NCBI GenBank assembly: GCA_964597275.1
Contig: CAZQXS010000054.1
Coordinates: 1-23,413 of the forward strand
Length of the DNA stretch: 23,413 bases
Reading direction: 5' to 3'
Source: UBA8110 sp964597275
GTDB lineage: Bacteria; SAR324; NAC60-12
In this document: one piece after another, positions 13,536 to 21,106 of the stretch
How positions within the stretch are numbered: position 1 is the stretch's first letter
Layout: each line of letters opens with the position of its first letter
Notes under the pieces: model-generated
Database searches by the model: none
What the model was told of the DNA's origin: nothing
What the model saw: the letters and a program-made list of their open reading frames with translations, nothing else
Position numbers and translations under genes: made by a program

Positions 13536-16181
13536 TCAATCTTCCAAAAGCTCTGGAGGGTCGGAGTCAAAGCTGCCGTTTTGAAAGCGCAAGTACTGTG
13601 CCCGCAGATAGGGAAGGCGCAAGCGCGGAAAGTCAGCTTCCAGCACTCCCCGGCGGTACGCATCCTGCGCCGCATCGCGCTGCCCGGATTGGAAATACGC
13701 CTCAGCAAGCGTGTCCAAGTGGTCAATGGTCGGCTGCAATTCCACGGCCCGAATTGCCAATTCCAAGGCGCGTTGCGGATTGCGCTGGGTGCGGTCCCGG
13801 ATCGTCAGGTAGCTCCACGCCAGATTGTTGAGCGCAAGAGCGTGGCGGGGCCGCTTCTGGATCAGTTTTTCGTAAAGCGGAATCGCGGACTCTTCCTCAA
13901 ACGCGAGGGTGTGCCCCAGGGCGATGAGCATGCGGGTGTCATAATGTTCCGGAAAGTCCGCTAAAAACCGCTGGAAATGAGGACGTGCGAGAGCGTACTG
14001 CTTGAGGCGATGATGGATGACGCCGATGCGCAGTTCCAACCAAGGCCGGGCCGGGTGGTTTTCTGGAAGCGAGTCGAGCGTCGAACGATAATGTTTTTCC
14101 GCAGTCGTGTTTTCATCCTGACCTTCGTGCAGGTGCGCTCGCAAGTGCCGCACCCAAGGCGGCAGGTCTGGAGAGTCCAGAGGCGTGGGGAGGTCCGGGG
14201 CCAACCCCCTTCGTTCTTTCCGATGAAAATAAAGCGTCCGCAGGGCATCGCGCTGCACGGGATCAATCCGCAATTGCTGAAGCGCCTCCCACGCTGAATC
14301 GAATTCTTCCCGCGCCAGTTGCACCAGCACGGGCTGCAAGGTGTGCCAGTCCCCGCCATACCATTTTTCGGCTTCGGTTTCGGGCCACAGGAGGCTGAAC
14401 TGGAGCCAAATCCCCAAATCGCCTTCAGCGAGTTGCAAGGCCCGCAACGTCGTGCGGCGGGCCTGTTCGTGCTTCCCGGAACTCGCCTGACTGCTTCCGA
14501 GGTGCAACAGCACCAAAGCATCTTCCGGATGCTCCTGAGCCAGTGCCTCAAACTCCAGCAACGCCGCTTCTCGCTGACCCTGCTTTTCCAGCAGGATGCC
14601 ATGCAGCAAGCGCAGGGAGCGCGATTCCGGAAACGGTTCCAGCCCAGACGCAAGGACTTTGGCAACCTCTTCAAGTCGGTTTTGGTCCATCAGCAGCCGG
14701 CTCAGTTCGGCATGGCCCCATTCCTCGTCCGGGTTGCGCCTCAACAGTTCCCAAAGCTCCTGTTCTGCCTCAGCATCCTTGTGACGGTTCACGAATTGGC
14801 GGATGCGCTGAATCCGCGCCCAGTGCAGATTCGGATCAAGCTCAAGGGCGCGGTCGAGGTGCTTGAGGGCAAGTTCCGACTCACCCTTGATCAAGGAAAG
14901 CCGCGCCAACTGCCCCTGAAGCTGGGCATTTTCCTCAGCGTTGGGAAGCTGCTCCAGCACTGTCCTCGCCGCTCCATAGTCGTGCAGGTGATCGAGCATC
15001 CGGGCGAGTTCGACCCGCAGTTCACCATGCCGGGGATGCTGTTCAATTCCTGCCTCCAGCACGGCTTGGGCTTCGTCCATGCGGACTTGGATCCAGTAAA
15101 GTCGGCTCAGTTTCCGGTAGGCAAGAGGCTGGGCTTGCCCAGAGGTGCGCAGTTTTTCGTAGGCGGCAATCGCCTCATCCACGCGGCCCAGCCGTTCCAA
15201 CACAAAGGCGCTTTGCACAAGTGCCCACGGGGAATCGGGCTGATGCCGGAGTCCGCGTTGCAGGGCATCCAAGGCTTCGGAATGCCGCTCGCGGGTGAGC
15301 AGGAGTTCCGCCAGCTTGTACCACGCCCATCCGTAGTCCGGTTGCAGGGCCACGGATTTCCGCAGGCGCTGTTCGGCGCTGAGCCAGTCTCCCTCGATCA
15401 GCAGCCGACTGCCCTGATACGCGTGAATCCATGACGAATCCGGATTGAGCCGTTCGATTTGTGCAAGGATGCGGCGCAGTTCGTTGAGGGATTCGGGATC
15501 GGCTTTCAGGTCGGCTTGCTCCAGCACCCCAGCGTATTCCCGCAGCAGGTCTTCCGTCTCCGGGGCCAGTTCCACGGCGTGTTTGTAAGCACTTGCCGCT
15601 TTTTGACGCTCGCCGCGCTTCTGCCAGATTTGAGCGATTTTCCGCCACGCCGCCTCGTGGCTGGGGTCGAGTCCCACCGTCTTGATGAACGCCTCCAGCG
15701 CGGCCTCCTGCTGGCCTGCTTGCAGAAGCGTCGCGCCTCGGAAATGATGAGCGTCCACAAATTCAGGATCGTGCTTCAGCGCGGTTTGGGCATCGGCAAG
15801 CGCCCCCTCGCGGTCGCCACGCTGCCTGCGGAATTGCGCCCGGTCCAGCCAGAGCCGTGCGTTTTCTGGATTGTCGGCAAGGGCTTCCTTGTAAAATTGT
15901 GCGGCTTGCTCCCATTCTCCCAAGGAAACGAGCAGGTTGCCCTTGAGTCGGTCCAAGAGCGGGGTTTGGGCAATCCGGGTTCGCCCGGAATCCAGGATGG
16001 CGCGGGCCTCGCTCCAGCGTCCGCGCTGCCGCAGCCAGTTGGCGTAGCGGGCGTAGCCCTCCTCGTGGTGCGGCGCGATGCGGAGGGCTGTCCGAAACTC
16101 CTGCTCGCGGGGCGTGATCGCCGGAGTGAGGCATCCCGCAAGCAGGATTCCGCAAAGCAGGAAAATGAGAGCGCGGGGCAT
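13536..16181 (-). CDS. Large TPR-repeat lipoprotein of the channel operon
   Basis: The 881-residue protein begins with a lipoprotein signal peptide ending LLAGC (lipid Cys at residue 17). The residues after it (Leu, Thr) lack the inner-membrane-retention Asp, so an outer-membrane anchor in the periplasm is expected. The rest is a long array of tetratricopeptide repeats, with many A-x3-Y/A and P-x5-W/A helix pairs (for example ALEAFIKTVGLDPSHEAAW, LDRALELDPNLHWA), a scaffold for protein contacts. A longer frame reaches 16553, but that part is the antisense-like overlap with the upstream gene and hides the lipobox, so I chose ATG 16181. It starts 11 nt after the ExbD-like gene and is the last gene of the operon. 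Confidence 0.85.
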   Translation of the reverse strand: MPRALIFLLCGILLAGCLTPAITPREQEFRTALRIAPHHEEGYARYANWLRQRGRWSEARAILDSGRTRIAQTPLLDRLKGNLLVSLGEWEQAAQFYKEALADNPENARLWLDRAQFRRQRGDREGALADAQTALKHDPEFVDAHHFRGATLLQAGQQEAALEAFIKTVGLDPSHEAAWRKIAQIWQKRGERQKAASAYKHAVELAPETEDLLREYAGVLEQADLKADPESLNELRRILAQIERLNPDSSWIHAYQGSRLLIEGDWLSAEQRLRKSVALQPDYGWAWYKLAELLLTRERHSEALDALQRGLRHQPDSPWALVQSAFVLERLGRVDEAIAAYEKLRTSGQAQPLAYRKLSRLYWIQVRMDEAQAVLEAGIEQHPRHGELRVELARMLDHLHDYGAARTVLEQLPNAEENAQLQGQLARLSLIKGESELALKHLDRALELDPNLHWARIQRIRQFVNRHKDAEAEQELWELLRRNPDEEWGHAELSRLLMDQNRLEEVAKVLASGLEPFPESRSLRLLHGILLEKQGQREAALLEFEALAQEHPEDALVLLHLGSSQASSGKHEQARRTTLRALQLAEGDLGIWLQFSLLWPETEAEKWYGGDWHTLQPVLVQLAREEFDSAWEALQQLRIDPVQRDALRTLYFHRKERRGLAPDLPTPLDSPDLPPWVRHLRAHLHEGQDENTTAEKHYRSTLDSLPENHPARPWLELRIGVIHHRLKQYALARPHFQRFLADFPEHYDTRMLIALGHTLAFEEESAIPLYEKLIQKRPRHALALNNLAWSYLTIRDRTQRNPQRALELAIRAVELQPTIDHLDTLAEAYFQSGQRDAAQDAYRRGVLEADFPRLRLPYLRAQYLRFQNGSFDSDPPELLED

Positions 16182-16192
16182 GGCGAACGGTT

Positions 16193-16708
16193 TCAGCGCA
16201 CTTGGGATTGGTAGGGCACTTCCCAGTGGGGCAGCATGGGTTCGAGGCCCACGTTCAAGCCCTCGACCTGTTCGATGAGTGCCATCAGCACCTCGGCGGA
16301 AAGGATGCCCTCCGGATAGACGAGTAGCAGCGGGTAGTGTTCGGTCTGCCCGAAGCGCCGCTTGATGCGCAGGTTCTCGGCAGAGATTTCCGAAAAGTAG
16401 CGCAGCAGTTCCGGGTTCTTGCGCTCGATTTGCTGCATGAGGTGCCCCAGCCGCACGACGCGCTCGCGGTTGCGGAAGAGGTCGTAGTACTCGATGCGGT
16501 CGGCGTAGCAGCGGATGAAGATGGGGTTGACGTAGCCCGGAGCGCCCACCCACTGGAACTCGATGGGCTGTGGGCGGGGCGGCTGCACCTCATCCTGCGT
16601 GGTGATGACAAAGCTGATCGCCAAAAACGCCAACACCCCCATCGTGCTGAGCAGCACGCTGAGGAAGGGGAACAGCGAAACGCCGGGGGCTTGCGCCTGC
16701 CGCCTCAT
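16193..16708 (-). CDS. ExbD/TolR-like membrane protein without the conserved Asp
   Basis: The 171-residue protein has one N-terminal membrane helix (residues 10-35, SLFPFLSVLLSTMGVLAFLA) and a periplasmic domain. The segment PFLSV lines up with PFIDV of ExbD and PLLDV of TolR, which puts Ser17 where the proton-carrying Asp should be. The helix carries further polar residues (Ser21, Thr22). The C-terminal part (about 45-171) is soluble, with VNPIFIRCYADRIEYYD and YPLLLVYPEGI. ATGA overlaps the stop of the upstream channel gene, so translation is coupled. I infer the stator-like partner of that channel subunit. Whether it conducts ions is doubtful from this sequence alone. Confidence 0.7.
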   Translation of the reverse strand: MRRQAQAPGVSLFPFLSVLLSTMGVLAFLAISFVITTQDEVQPPRPQPIEFQWVGAPGYVNPIFIRCYADRIEYYDLFRNRERVVRLGHLMQQIERKNPELLRYFSEISAENLRIKRRFGQTEHYPLLLVYPEGILSAEVLMALIEQVEGLNVGLEPMLPHWEVPYQSQVR

Positions 16709-17877
16709 GGACGGGATGGCTCTTCAGCCGGAGAGGGATTCGAGTCTGTGGATTCGGGATGAGACATATCGGAATCTGCGGATGCAGGGGCTTCGGTCGG
16801 CGAGGTTTCCGGGGGGCTTTCATTGAGCAATCCGTCGCTGAAATCCCGCAGCACGGGTTGCAGTGCCGAAACCTGCGCCTCCAGCGTTTTGGCGTGTTCC
16901 CCAACGGAGTTCAGCACGGGCGCGGCCTGCTGGGTCCACTGTTCGGTGAAGTTGGCCAGTTGGGCAAGCTGCGCCTGCGTTGCAGTCTCCACCTCCTGCC
17001 GTCCCGGATGGACATGCAGGTGCGGCAGCAATTCCTCAAGGCAGTGTTCCTCGATGTTGAGCAGCAAGGCTTCCTCGCCCTTGCGTACCAGCGAGGCCAA
17101 CACCATGATCGGGATCACGCCCACCAGCGCAAGGAAGGTCGTGTTGAAGGCGATGGAAAGCCCGTTCGTGACCCCGCCCAGCGCGGAGCGGAGCTGTCCG
17201 CCCACCGAGCCGGAATCGGCGCTGCGGATGAACTCGGAGAACTCGCCGATGGATTCACCAATGCCGTAAACCGTGCCGATGAAACCGAGGATCGGAATTG
17301 CCCAGATGAAGACGTTGAGCAGCGTGTAGCGTCCTTGCAGGCGGTTGTGGTCAATCTCGGCCTGATAGTTGAGGATCGCTTGCACCTCCTCCTTCTTCGG
17401 CACGGCCCGCAGGTAGAGCAAAATGCGCCGGATGCGCTGGAACACCACCGTGTCCTGAAACTTGCGGACCCCCCGTGCTTCAAGGTGGCGGCTCAGTTCG
17501 GCGATGCGCTCCTCGATTTCCCCGACATAAACGCCGCCTTGGTAGGAGTGGTGCAACTCGTGGTGCCGCAGGGCGGCAAGCGCTTTTTCCTGAAGCCGAT
17601 GGCGAAAGTAGCGGAACCCGACGAGGGCCAGCGACCACACGCAAAGCACGAAGATCAACTCCGAGATGCGCCCGGTGAACAACTGGAGGACGTAGGCGTT
17701 GCGGATGACCGGAATCGGAAAGACGAGGTAGAACACGCCCGTCACCAGCAGTGCGAGGATGAGTGCCTTGAGGATGTCTCCGGATTCCGAGGCGGGCGGC
17801 TCCGCGAGGTAGGCGTGGCACTGCTGGCAGTACGCCGCCACCTCCGGGTTGGACTCACCACACTTGAGGCATTTCAT
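16705..17877 (-). CDS. Zinc-ribbon MotA/TolQ/ExbB-type channel protein
   Basis: The 390-residue protein has a zinc ribbon (Cys3, Cys6, Cys17, Cys20), then membrane helices at about 36-58 and 71-91. A cytoplasmic loop of about 95 residues is followed by the MotA/TolQ/ExbB channel domain with helices at about 186-208 and 237-264. The pore segments IPILGFIGTVYGIG (Thr202) and AFNTTFLALVGVIP (Thr246, Thr247) match the family. The C-terminal tail (about 340-390) is rich in Pro, Ser and Glu and probably disordered. An N-terminal zinc ribbon is not part of TolQ or ExbB. I chose ATG 17877 rather than GTG 17895 because MKCLKCG is the usual ribbon start. It is the first gene of the three-gene operon. 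Confidence 0.85.
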   Translation of the reverse strand: MKCLKCGESNPEVAAYCQQCHAYLAEPPASESGDILKALILALLVTGVFYLVFPIPVIRNAYVLQLFTGRISELIFVLCVWSLALVGFRYFRHRLQEKALAALRHHELHHSYQGGVYVGEIEERIAELSRHLEARGVRKFQDTVVFQRIRRILLYLRAVPKKEEVQAILNYQAEIDHNRLQGRYTLLNVFIWAIPILGFIGTVYGIGESIGEFSEFIRSADSGSVGGQLRSALGGVTNGLSIAFNTTFLALVGVIPIMVLASLVRKGEEALLLNIEEHCLEELLPHLHVHPGRQEVETATQAQLAQLANFTEQWTQQAAPVLNSVGEHAKTLEAQVSALQPVLRDFSDGLLNESPPETSPTEAPASADSDMSHPESTDSNPSPAEEPSRP

Positions 17878-17915
17878 GCGCTTGTTTCCATCCACAACTT
17901 GAGTTTCATGCCTTC

Positions 17916-17944
17916 AGCATAGTAGGAGCCCCGGCACCATGCAA
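17916..17944 (-). promoter_or_regulatory. Candidate promoter of the channel/TPR operon
   Basis: On the minus strand TTGCAT (17939-17944), a 17-nt spacer and TATGCT (17916-17921) precede the channel gene by about 40 nt. The -35 box is weak (three of six), but the -10 box and spacing repeat those before hicA and the AbrB-like gene. Confidence 0.4.
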
Positions 17945-17948
17945 GACA

Positions 17949-18278
17949 TCACGCCACCGGAGCATGGTGTTCGATGCACTCCGAAATCCAAGCATTCAAA
18001 CTCTTGTTGGCCCCTTTTGCTGCCAGAAAGGCTTTGCGGTGAATCTGGGGAGAAAGCCGCAACATGAGCTTGCCAGAAAACGGCTTCTCTGGTTCCTGAT
18101 TGAGCTTCCGGCAAAACTCCAAATAGACCTCCAAGGAACGCTCGAACTCCTGTCGGAGTTCTGGCACGCTGGCCCCCTCAAAAGTGATCACATCCCGGGT
18201 GTTGATGACCTGACCGTGAAACACCTCGGCCTCGTCATCAAATTCCACTTGGGCGACATATCCCTTGTATTCCATCAT
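17949..18278 (-). CDS. hicB: HicB-family antitoxin
   Basis: The 109-residue protein has a HicB fold at 1-65 (MMEYKGYVAQVEFDDEAEVF, then INTRDVITFEG). A C-terminal ribbon-helix-helix part (about 68-106, GKLMLRLSPQIHRKAFLAAK, then SLNAWISECIEHH) binds DNA. It would neutralise HicA and repress the operon. It overlaps hicA by 4 nt (ATGA), showing translational coupling. Its C-terminal fold is like that of the small regulator at 7362. ATG 18275 is an equally possible start. Confidence 0.88.
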   Translation of the reverse strand: MMEYKGYVAQVEFDDEAEVFHGQVINTRDVITFEGASVPELRQEFERSLEVYLEFCRKLNQEPEKPFSGKLMLRLSPQIHRKAFLAAKGANKSLNAWISECIEHHAPVA

Positions 18279-18529
18279 TGATGAATTCCTGCCGAAGTTA
18301 AAAACTGACGGACTGAGCGGACCATGCCCCTGCTGGCCTCCTTTTGAGGATGCGGGCGATGAAACACTGCCCGGATGTCATTCAGGAGAACGCAGACTCG
18401 TGGGCCTTCGCCTTCTAAAATGGTCGCTTCCAGTCCAACGAACAGCCTTTCAATGTCGTTCCAAGCAATGTTGGAACGAACGGGATTCTCAAAAAGAGCC
18501 TTCAGGGTTTTGCGTTGTTTACTGTTCAT
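18275..18529 (-). CDS. hicA: HicA-family mRNA interferase toxin
   Basis: The 84-residue protein belongs to the longer HicA subgroup. It starts MNSKQRKTLKALFENPV and has the double-stranded-RNA-binding-like fold with SNIAWNDIERLFVGLEA, then RVCVLLNDIRAVFHRPHP. His57 or His60 is the probable catalytic His. HicA toxins cleave mRNA and arrest growth until bound by HicB. Order toxin then antitoxin and the 4-nt overlap are canonical. ATG 18544 is in frame but lies within the operator and too near the predicted start of transcription, so ATG 18529 is preferred. Confidence 0.87.
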   Translation of the reverse strand: MNSKQRKTLKALFENPVRSNIAWNDIERLFVGLEATILEGEGPRVCVLLNDIRAVFHRPHPQKEASRGMVRSVRQFLTSAGIHQ

Positions 18530-18534
18530 TGTCA

Positions 18535-18557
18535 ATGATACCATCCAATGGTATCAT
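18535..18557 (-). promoter_or_regulatory. Palindromic operator of hicAB
   Basis: ATGATACCAT (18535-18544) and ATGGTATCAT (18548-18557) are perfect 10-bp inverted repeats separated by CCA. The site covers the predicted start of transcription, immediately downstream of the -10 box, as expected for autorepression by HicB. Confidence 0.65.
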
Positions 18558-18558
18558 A

Positions 18559-18587
18559 AGCATAAATCGGTTTGGCCGAAAAATCAA
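18559..18587 (-). promoter_or_regulatory. Promoter of hicAB
   Basis: On the minus strand TTGATT (18582-18587), a 17-nt spacer and TATGCT (18559-18564) each match the sigma-70 consensus at four of six positions. Transcription would begin near 18552, inside the palindrome. A further inverted repeat, TCGGTT/AACCGA (18567-18572 and 18586-18591), flanks the spacer. Confidence 0.55.
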
Positions 18588-18604
18588 CCGAGTCTGTGCC
18601 TGAT

Positions 18605-19039
18605 TTACCGTTGAAGAAAGCACCGATGGTACAGGACCAGACTCCCGGCGACCGCCACGTTGTAGGGGGCTTCCACCAAGGACTCCAAGGAAACCACGGA
18701 GTTGCACTTTTGCCTCACCTCCGGAGGCAACCCCGAATGCTCGGCCCCCAGCAGATAGACCGCCTGCGCAGGATGCTGGAATTCCGCCAGCGGCGTTCCG
18801 CCCGTTTCAATCCCCACCAGCACTGCCCCCAGCGGTCGGTTCCGCAAAAAATCGTCCAGTTCCGGATAATGCCTCAAGGGCACCTGGCGCATGGTGTCGT
18901 GGCAGTCGCTGGGCTGCTTTTTATAGCGGGCACCAATGGTGAAGATGCCCGCCGCTCCCAGCAGATAGGCACTGCGCCACAGCGTGCCGAGGTTCTCCTT
19001 GAGCTTGGGCTGGTAGAGGCCGATTTCAAAGTAGCTCAT
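18605..19039 (-). CDS. TrmH/SpoU-family RNA 2'-O-methyltransferase, short form
   Basis: The 144-residue knotted methyltransferase has motif 1 KENLGTLWRSA (Asn16, Arg22), motif 2 LGAEHSGL (97-104) and motif 3 PYNVAVAGSLVLY (125-137), the SAM-binding trefoil-knot segments. It lacks the N-terminal RNA-binding extension of longer relatives. Such enzymes methylate ribose in tRNA or rRNA; the target nucleotide is not readable. ATG 19039 gives a natural start (MSYFEIGLYQPK), but only 5 bases separate it from the assembly gap, so an upstream start cannot be excluded. Confidence 0.85.
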   Translation of the reverse strand: MSYFEIGLYQPKLKENLGTLWRSAYLLGAAGIFTIGARYKKQPSDCHDTMRQVPLRHYPELDDFLRNRPLGAVLVGIETGGTPLAEFQHPAQAVYLLGAEHSGLPPEVRQKCNSVVSLESLVEAPYNVAVAGSLVLYHRCFLQR

Positions 19040-19044
19040 GCCGC

Positions 19045-19144
19045 NNNNNNNNNNNNNNNNNNNNNNNNNNNNNNNNNNNNNNNNNNNNNNNNNNNNNNNN
19101 NNNNNNNNNNNNNNNNNNNNNNNNNNNNNNNNNNNNNNNNNNNN
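19045..19144. other. Assembly gap (100 N)
   Basis: Exactly 100 N, a conventional placeholder for a scaffold join of unknown length. Sequence of unknown size may be missing between the methyltransferase gene and the region upstream of the GFA-family gene. Confidence 0.98.
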
Positions 19145-19271
19145 TTGACAGTGTTTCCTCCTTCCCACTATGCTTGAGCGTCACGGGCACGTTGAGTGGA
19201 GCCACTCGCCAGCAGGTGATCGGGAAATTTCCAACCGAAAGAGACCTTTCCGAATGTCGCGCTTGGCTCAT
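19145..19271 (-). CDS. Possible 5' part of a gene cut by the gap, unknown
   Basis: A minus-strand frame from ATG 19271 (MSQARHSERS) runs through PITCWRVAPLNVPVTLKHSG and stays open into the N run. The composition is plausible for a protein, and it would be divergent from the GFA gene, but only 42 residues are visible. It may be chance. Confidence 0.25.
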
Positions 19272-19340
19272 CGCCTCTTGCAGGCGGGGACGGTTTTCGC
19301 TCAAGCAGTGCGATTCATCAAACCCAATCTAAGAGGAACC

Positions 19341-19793
19341 ATGATCAAGCACCAAGGCGGCTGCCACTGCGGCCAGGTTCGCTTCTCGACCGAGTACGAC
19401 CCCCTGCTGGTCTTCCAGTGCAACTGCATGCGCTGCCGGAGGATGACCGGGATGGCGACCGTGGCAGTCGTGTACGGCGACCAAGAAGCGGAAATCTCCG
19501 GAACCACCAAGGAGTACACCACTCCTGGCGGAAGCGGCATGCCCGTGCACTACCACTTTTGCCCCGATTGTGGATCCCGTGTGTACTTTGCGGCGGAAGT
19601 GCTGGATGGTTTCATCGGGTTCTCGCTGGGTGCCTTCGACGACTCTCTCGCGTTCGAGCCTGAGTCGGAAATCTTCACCAGCTATAAAATGAAGTGGATT
19701 CGGGACGACGGCTGCATCAAGGAGTCCTTCGAGGAAGCCGCCGTGCTGGAACGAATTCAGGCGTTGATGAAGAATCTGGATCAGAGAGCTTAG
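19341..19793 (+). CDS. GFA-family (glutathione-dependent formaldehyde-activating-like) zinc protein
   Basis: The 150-residue protein has the GFA zinc sites: GGCHCG (Cys8, Cys10), CNCMRCRRM (Cys27, Cys29, Cys32) and HFCPDCGS (Cys74, Cys77). The family is named for an enzyme proposed to speed formaldehyde-glutathione adduct formation, but most members have no proven activity. AGAGG just before ATG 19341 sets the start. The open frame back to 19170 lacks these features. It converges with the M20 gene, with two hairpins between them. Confidence 0.85.
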   Translation: MIKHQGGCHCGQVRFSTEYDPLLVFQCNCMRCRRMTGMATVAVVYGDQEAEISGTTKEYTTPGGSGMPVHYHFCPDCGSRVYFAAEVLDGFIGFSLGAFDDSLAFEPESEIFTSYKMKWIRDDGCIKESFEEAAVLERIQALMKNLDQRA

Positions 19794-19801
19794 CGGGGTG
19801 C

Positions 19802-19818
19802 AGGGGCGTTGCCCCTTT
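19802..19818 (+). terminator. Hairpin after the GFA-family gene
   Basis: AGGGGC (19802-19807) and GCCCCT (19811-19816) form a 6-bp GC-rich stem with a GTT loop, followed by two more T. It lies 8 nt past the stop and is plausible as a weak intrinsic terminator. Confidence 0.45.
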
Positions 19819-19855
19819 ACCCGTTCGCACTTCGACAAGCTCAGCACGAACGGGT
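19819..19855. repeat. Dispersed inverted repeat, family B (single copy)
   Basis: ACCCGTTCG (19819-19827) and CGAACGGGT (19847-19855) pair perfectly around a core, TTCGACAAGCTCAG, that is the reverse complement of the core in the 2619-2707 element. It lies between two convergent genes. Confidence 0.75.
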
Positions 19856-19902
19856 CGGATCAAGACGCAGGGCCGGAAGCTCAGAGCGTCAGCGACGGAA
19901 GT

Positions 19903-21069
19903 TTAGAGCGGTAGTTCCTGCTCGACGAGCGTGGCCCAGTAGGACGCGCCAATGGGCAGGATGTCGTCGCTGAAGTCGTAGTGCGGGTTGTGGACCATGC
20001 AGCCACCCTCTTCGCCCACCCCGTTGCCGATGAAGACGAAGCAGCCCGGACGGGCGAGCAGCATGAAGGAAAAATCCTCCGAGGCCATGATCGGGTTGGG
20101 GTCACGGATCAGGTTATCCTCGCCCACCACCGCTCCGGCGGCCCGCAGCGCGATTTGGGTCTGCTCGGTATGGTTGACCGTGGCGGGGTAGCCGCGATGG
20201 TAGGTGAACTGAGCGGTGGCTCCGTTTGCAGCGCAAATGCCCTCCGCGATTTGCTGGAGCCGGGCTTCCGTGGCATCGCGGGTTTCGGCCTTGAAGGTGC
20301 GCACCGAGCCGCCAATCGTCACCGAATCCGGAATCACGTTGAAGGCTTCCCCCGCGTTGAAACGGGTGGTGCTGACCACCACCGAATCCAGCGGGGCAGT
20401 GCGGCGGCTGGCAATCGTCTGGAAGGCGTTGACGATCTGGGCACCGATGACCACGGGATCAATCGCGTGGTCCGGCATGGCCGCATGACCGCCCGTGCCC
20501 TGCACCACCAGCTCAAAGGTGTCCGCCGCCGCCAGCATCGGCCCCGGCCAACTGCCGATCACGCCCTTGGGGATGCCCGGCATGTTGTGCATCCCGTACA
20601 CCGCGTCCACCGGAAACTGCTCGAACAGCCCCTCCTTGACCATCACGTCTCCACCGCCACCGCCTTCCTCCGCAGGCTGGAAGATGCAGTGGACCGTGCC
20701 ATTGAAACGCTTGGTTTCCGCCAGATATTTTGCCGCGCCGAGCAGCATGGTCGTGTGGCCGTCGTGTCCACAAGCGTGCATGCGGCCCTCGTTGACGGAC
20801 TTGTACTCGAACTCGTTCAGTTCCGGTAGCGCGAGGGCGTCCAGGTCCGCCCGCATCCCGATGGACGGCCCCTCGCCGTTGCGGATGGTACCGACCACGC
20901 CCGTCGTCGCCAAGCCCTGATGCACTTCCAAGCCAAACGACTGGAGCTTCTTGGCCACGACCTCGGACGTGCGGTGTTCCACAAATCCGAGTTCGGGATG
21001 CTGGTGGATGTCTCGACGCCACTGCGTCATCTCGTCATGAAAGGCTTGGATTTCTGCTTTGATTTGCAT
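19903..21069 (-). CDS. M20D-family amidohydrolase (hippurate/N-acyl-amino-acid hydrolase-like)
   Basis: The 388-residue metallopeptidase-fold enzyme shows GMRADLDAL (71-79), ACGHDGH (99-105, Cys100, His102, His105), QPAEEGGGG (catalytic pair Glu134, Glu135) and GMHNMPG (His161). A late HNPHYDFSDD completes the metal site. The Cys-Gly-His form is typical of the M20D group, which splits N-acyl or N-benzoyl amino acids. A longer frame reaches 21183, but MQIKAEIQAFHDEM is the usual start. Only a CA-rich leader precedes it, with no Shine-Dalgarno sequence. The other amidohydrolase ends 37 nt upstream, so the two form an operon. Confidence 0.9.
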   Translation of the reverse strand: MQIKAEIQAFHDEMTQWRRDIHQHPELGFVEHRTSEVVAKKLQSFGLEVHQGLATTGVVGTIRNGEGPSIGMRADLDALALPELNEFEYKSVNEGRMHACGHDGHTTMLLGAAKYLAETKRFNGTVHCIFQPAEEGGGGGDVMVKEGLFEQFPVDAVYGMHNMPGIPKGVIGSWPGPMLAAADTFELVVQGTGGHAAMPDHAIDPVVIGAQIVNAFQTIASRRTAPLDSVVVSTTRFNAGEAFNVIPDSVTIGGSVRTFKAETRDATEARLQQIAEGICAANGATAQFTYHRGYPATVNHTEQTQIALRAAGAVVGEDNLIRDPNPIMASEDFSFMLLARPGCFVFIGNGVGEEGGCMVHNPHYDFSDDILPIGASYWATLVEQELPL

Positions 21070-21106
21070 GGTTGTTGGTTGGTTTGGGTTTGAGTTTTTC
21101 AGTTTT

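Noticed and set aside
16182..16553. A 124-residue N-terminal extension of the TPR lipoprotein
   Set aside because: It overlaps the ExbD-like gene in another frame, is unlike protein in composition, and would bury the lipoprotein signal peptide.
18605..19304. A single frame across the N run (19026-19304 or 18605-19168)
   Set aside because: The frame passes only because N codons cannot stop it; the gap length is arbitrary.
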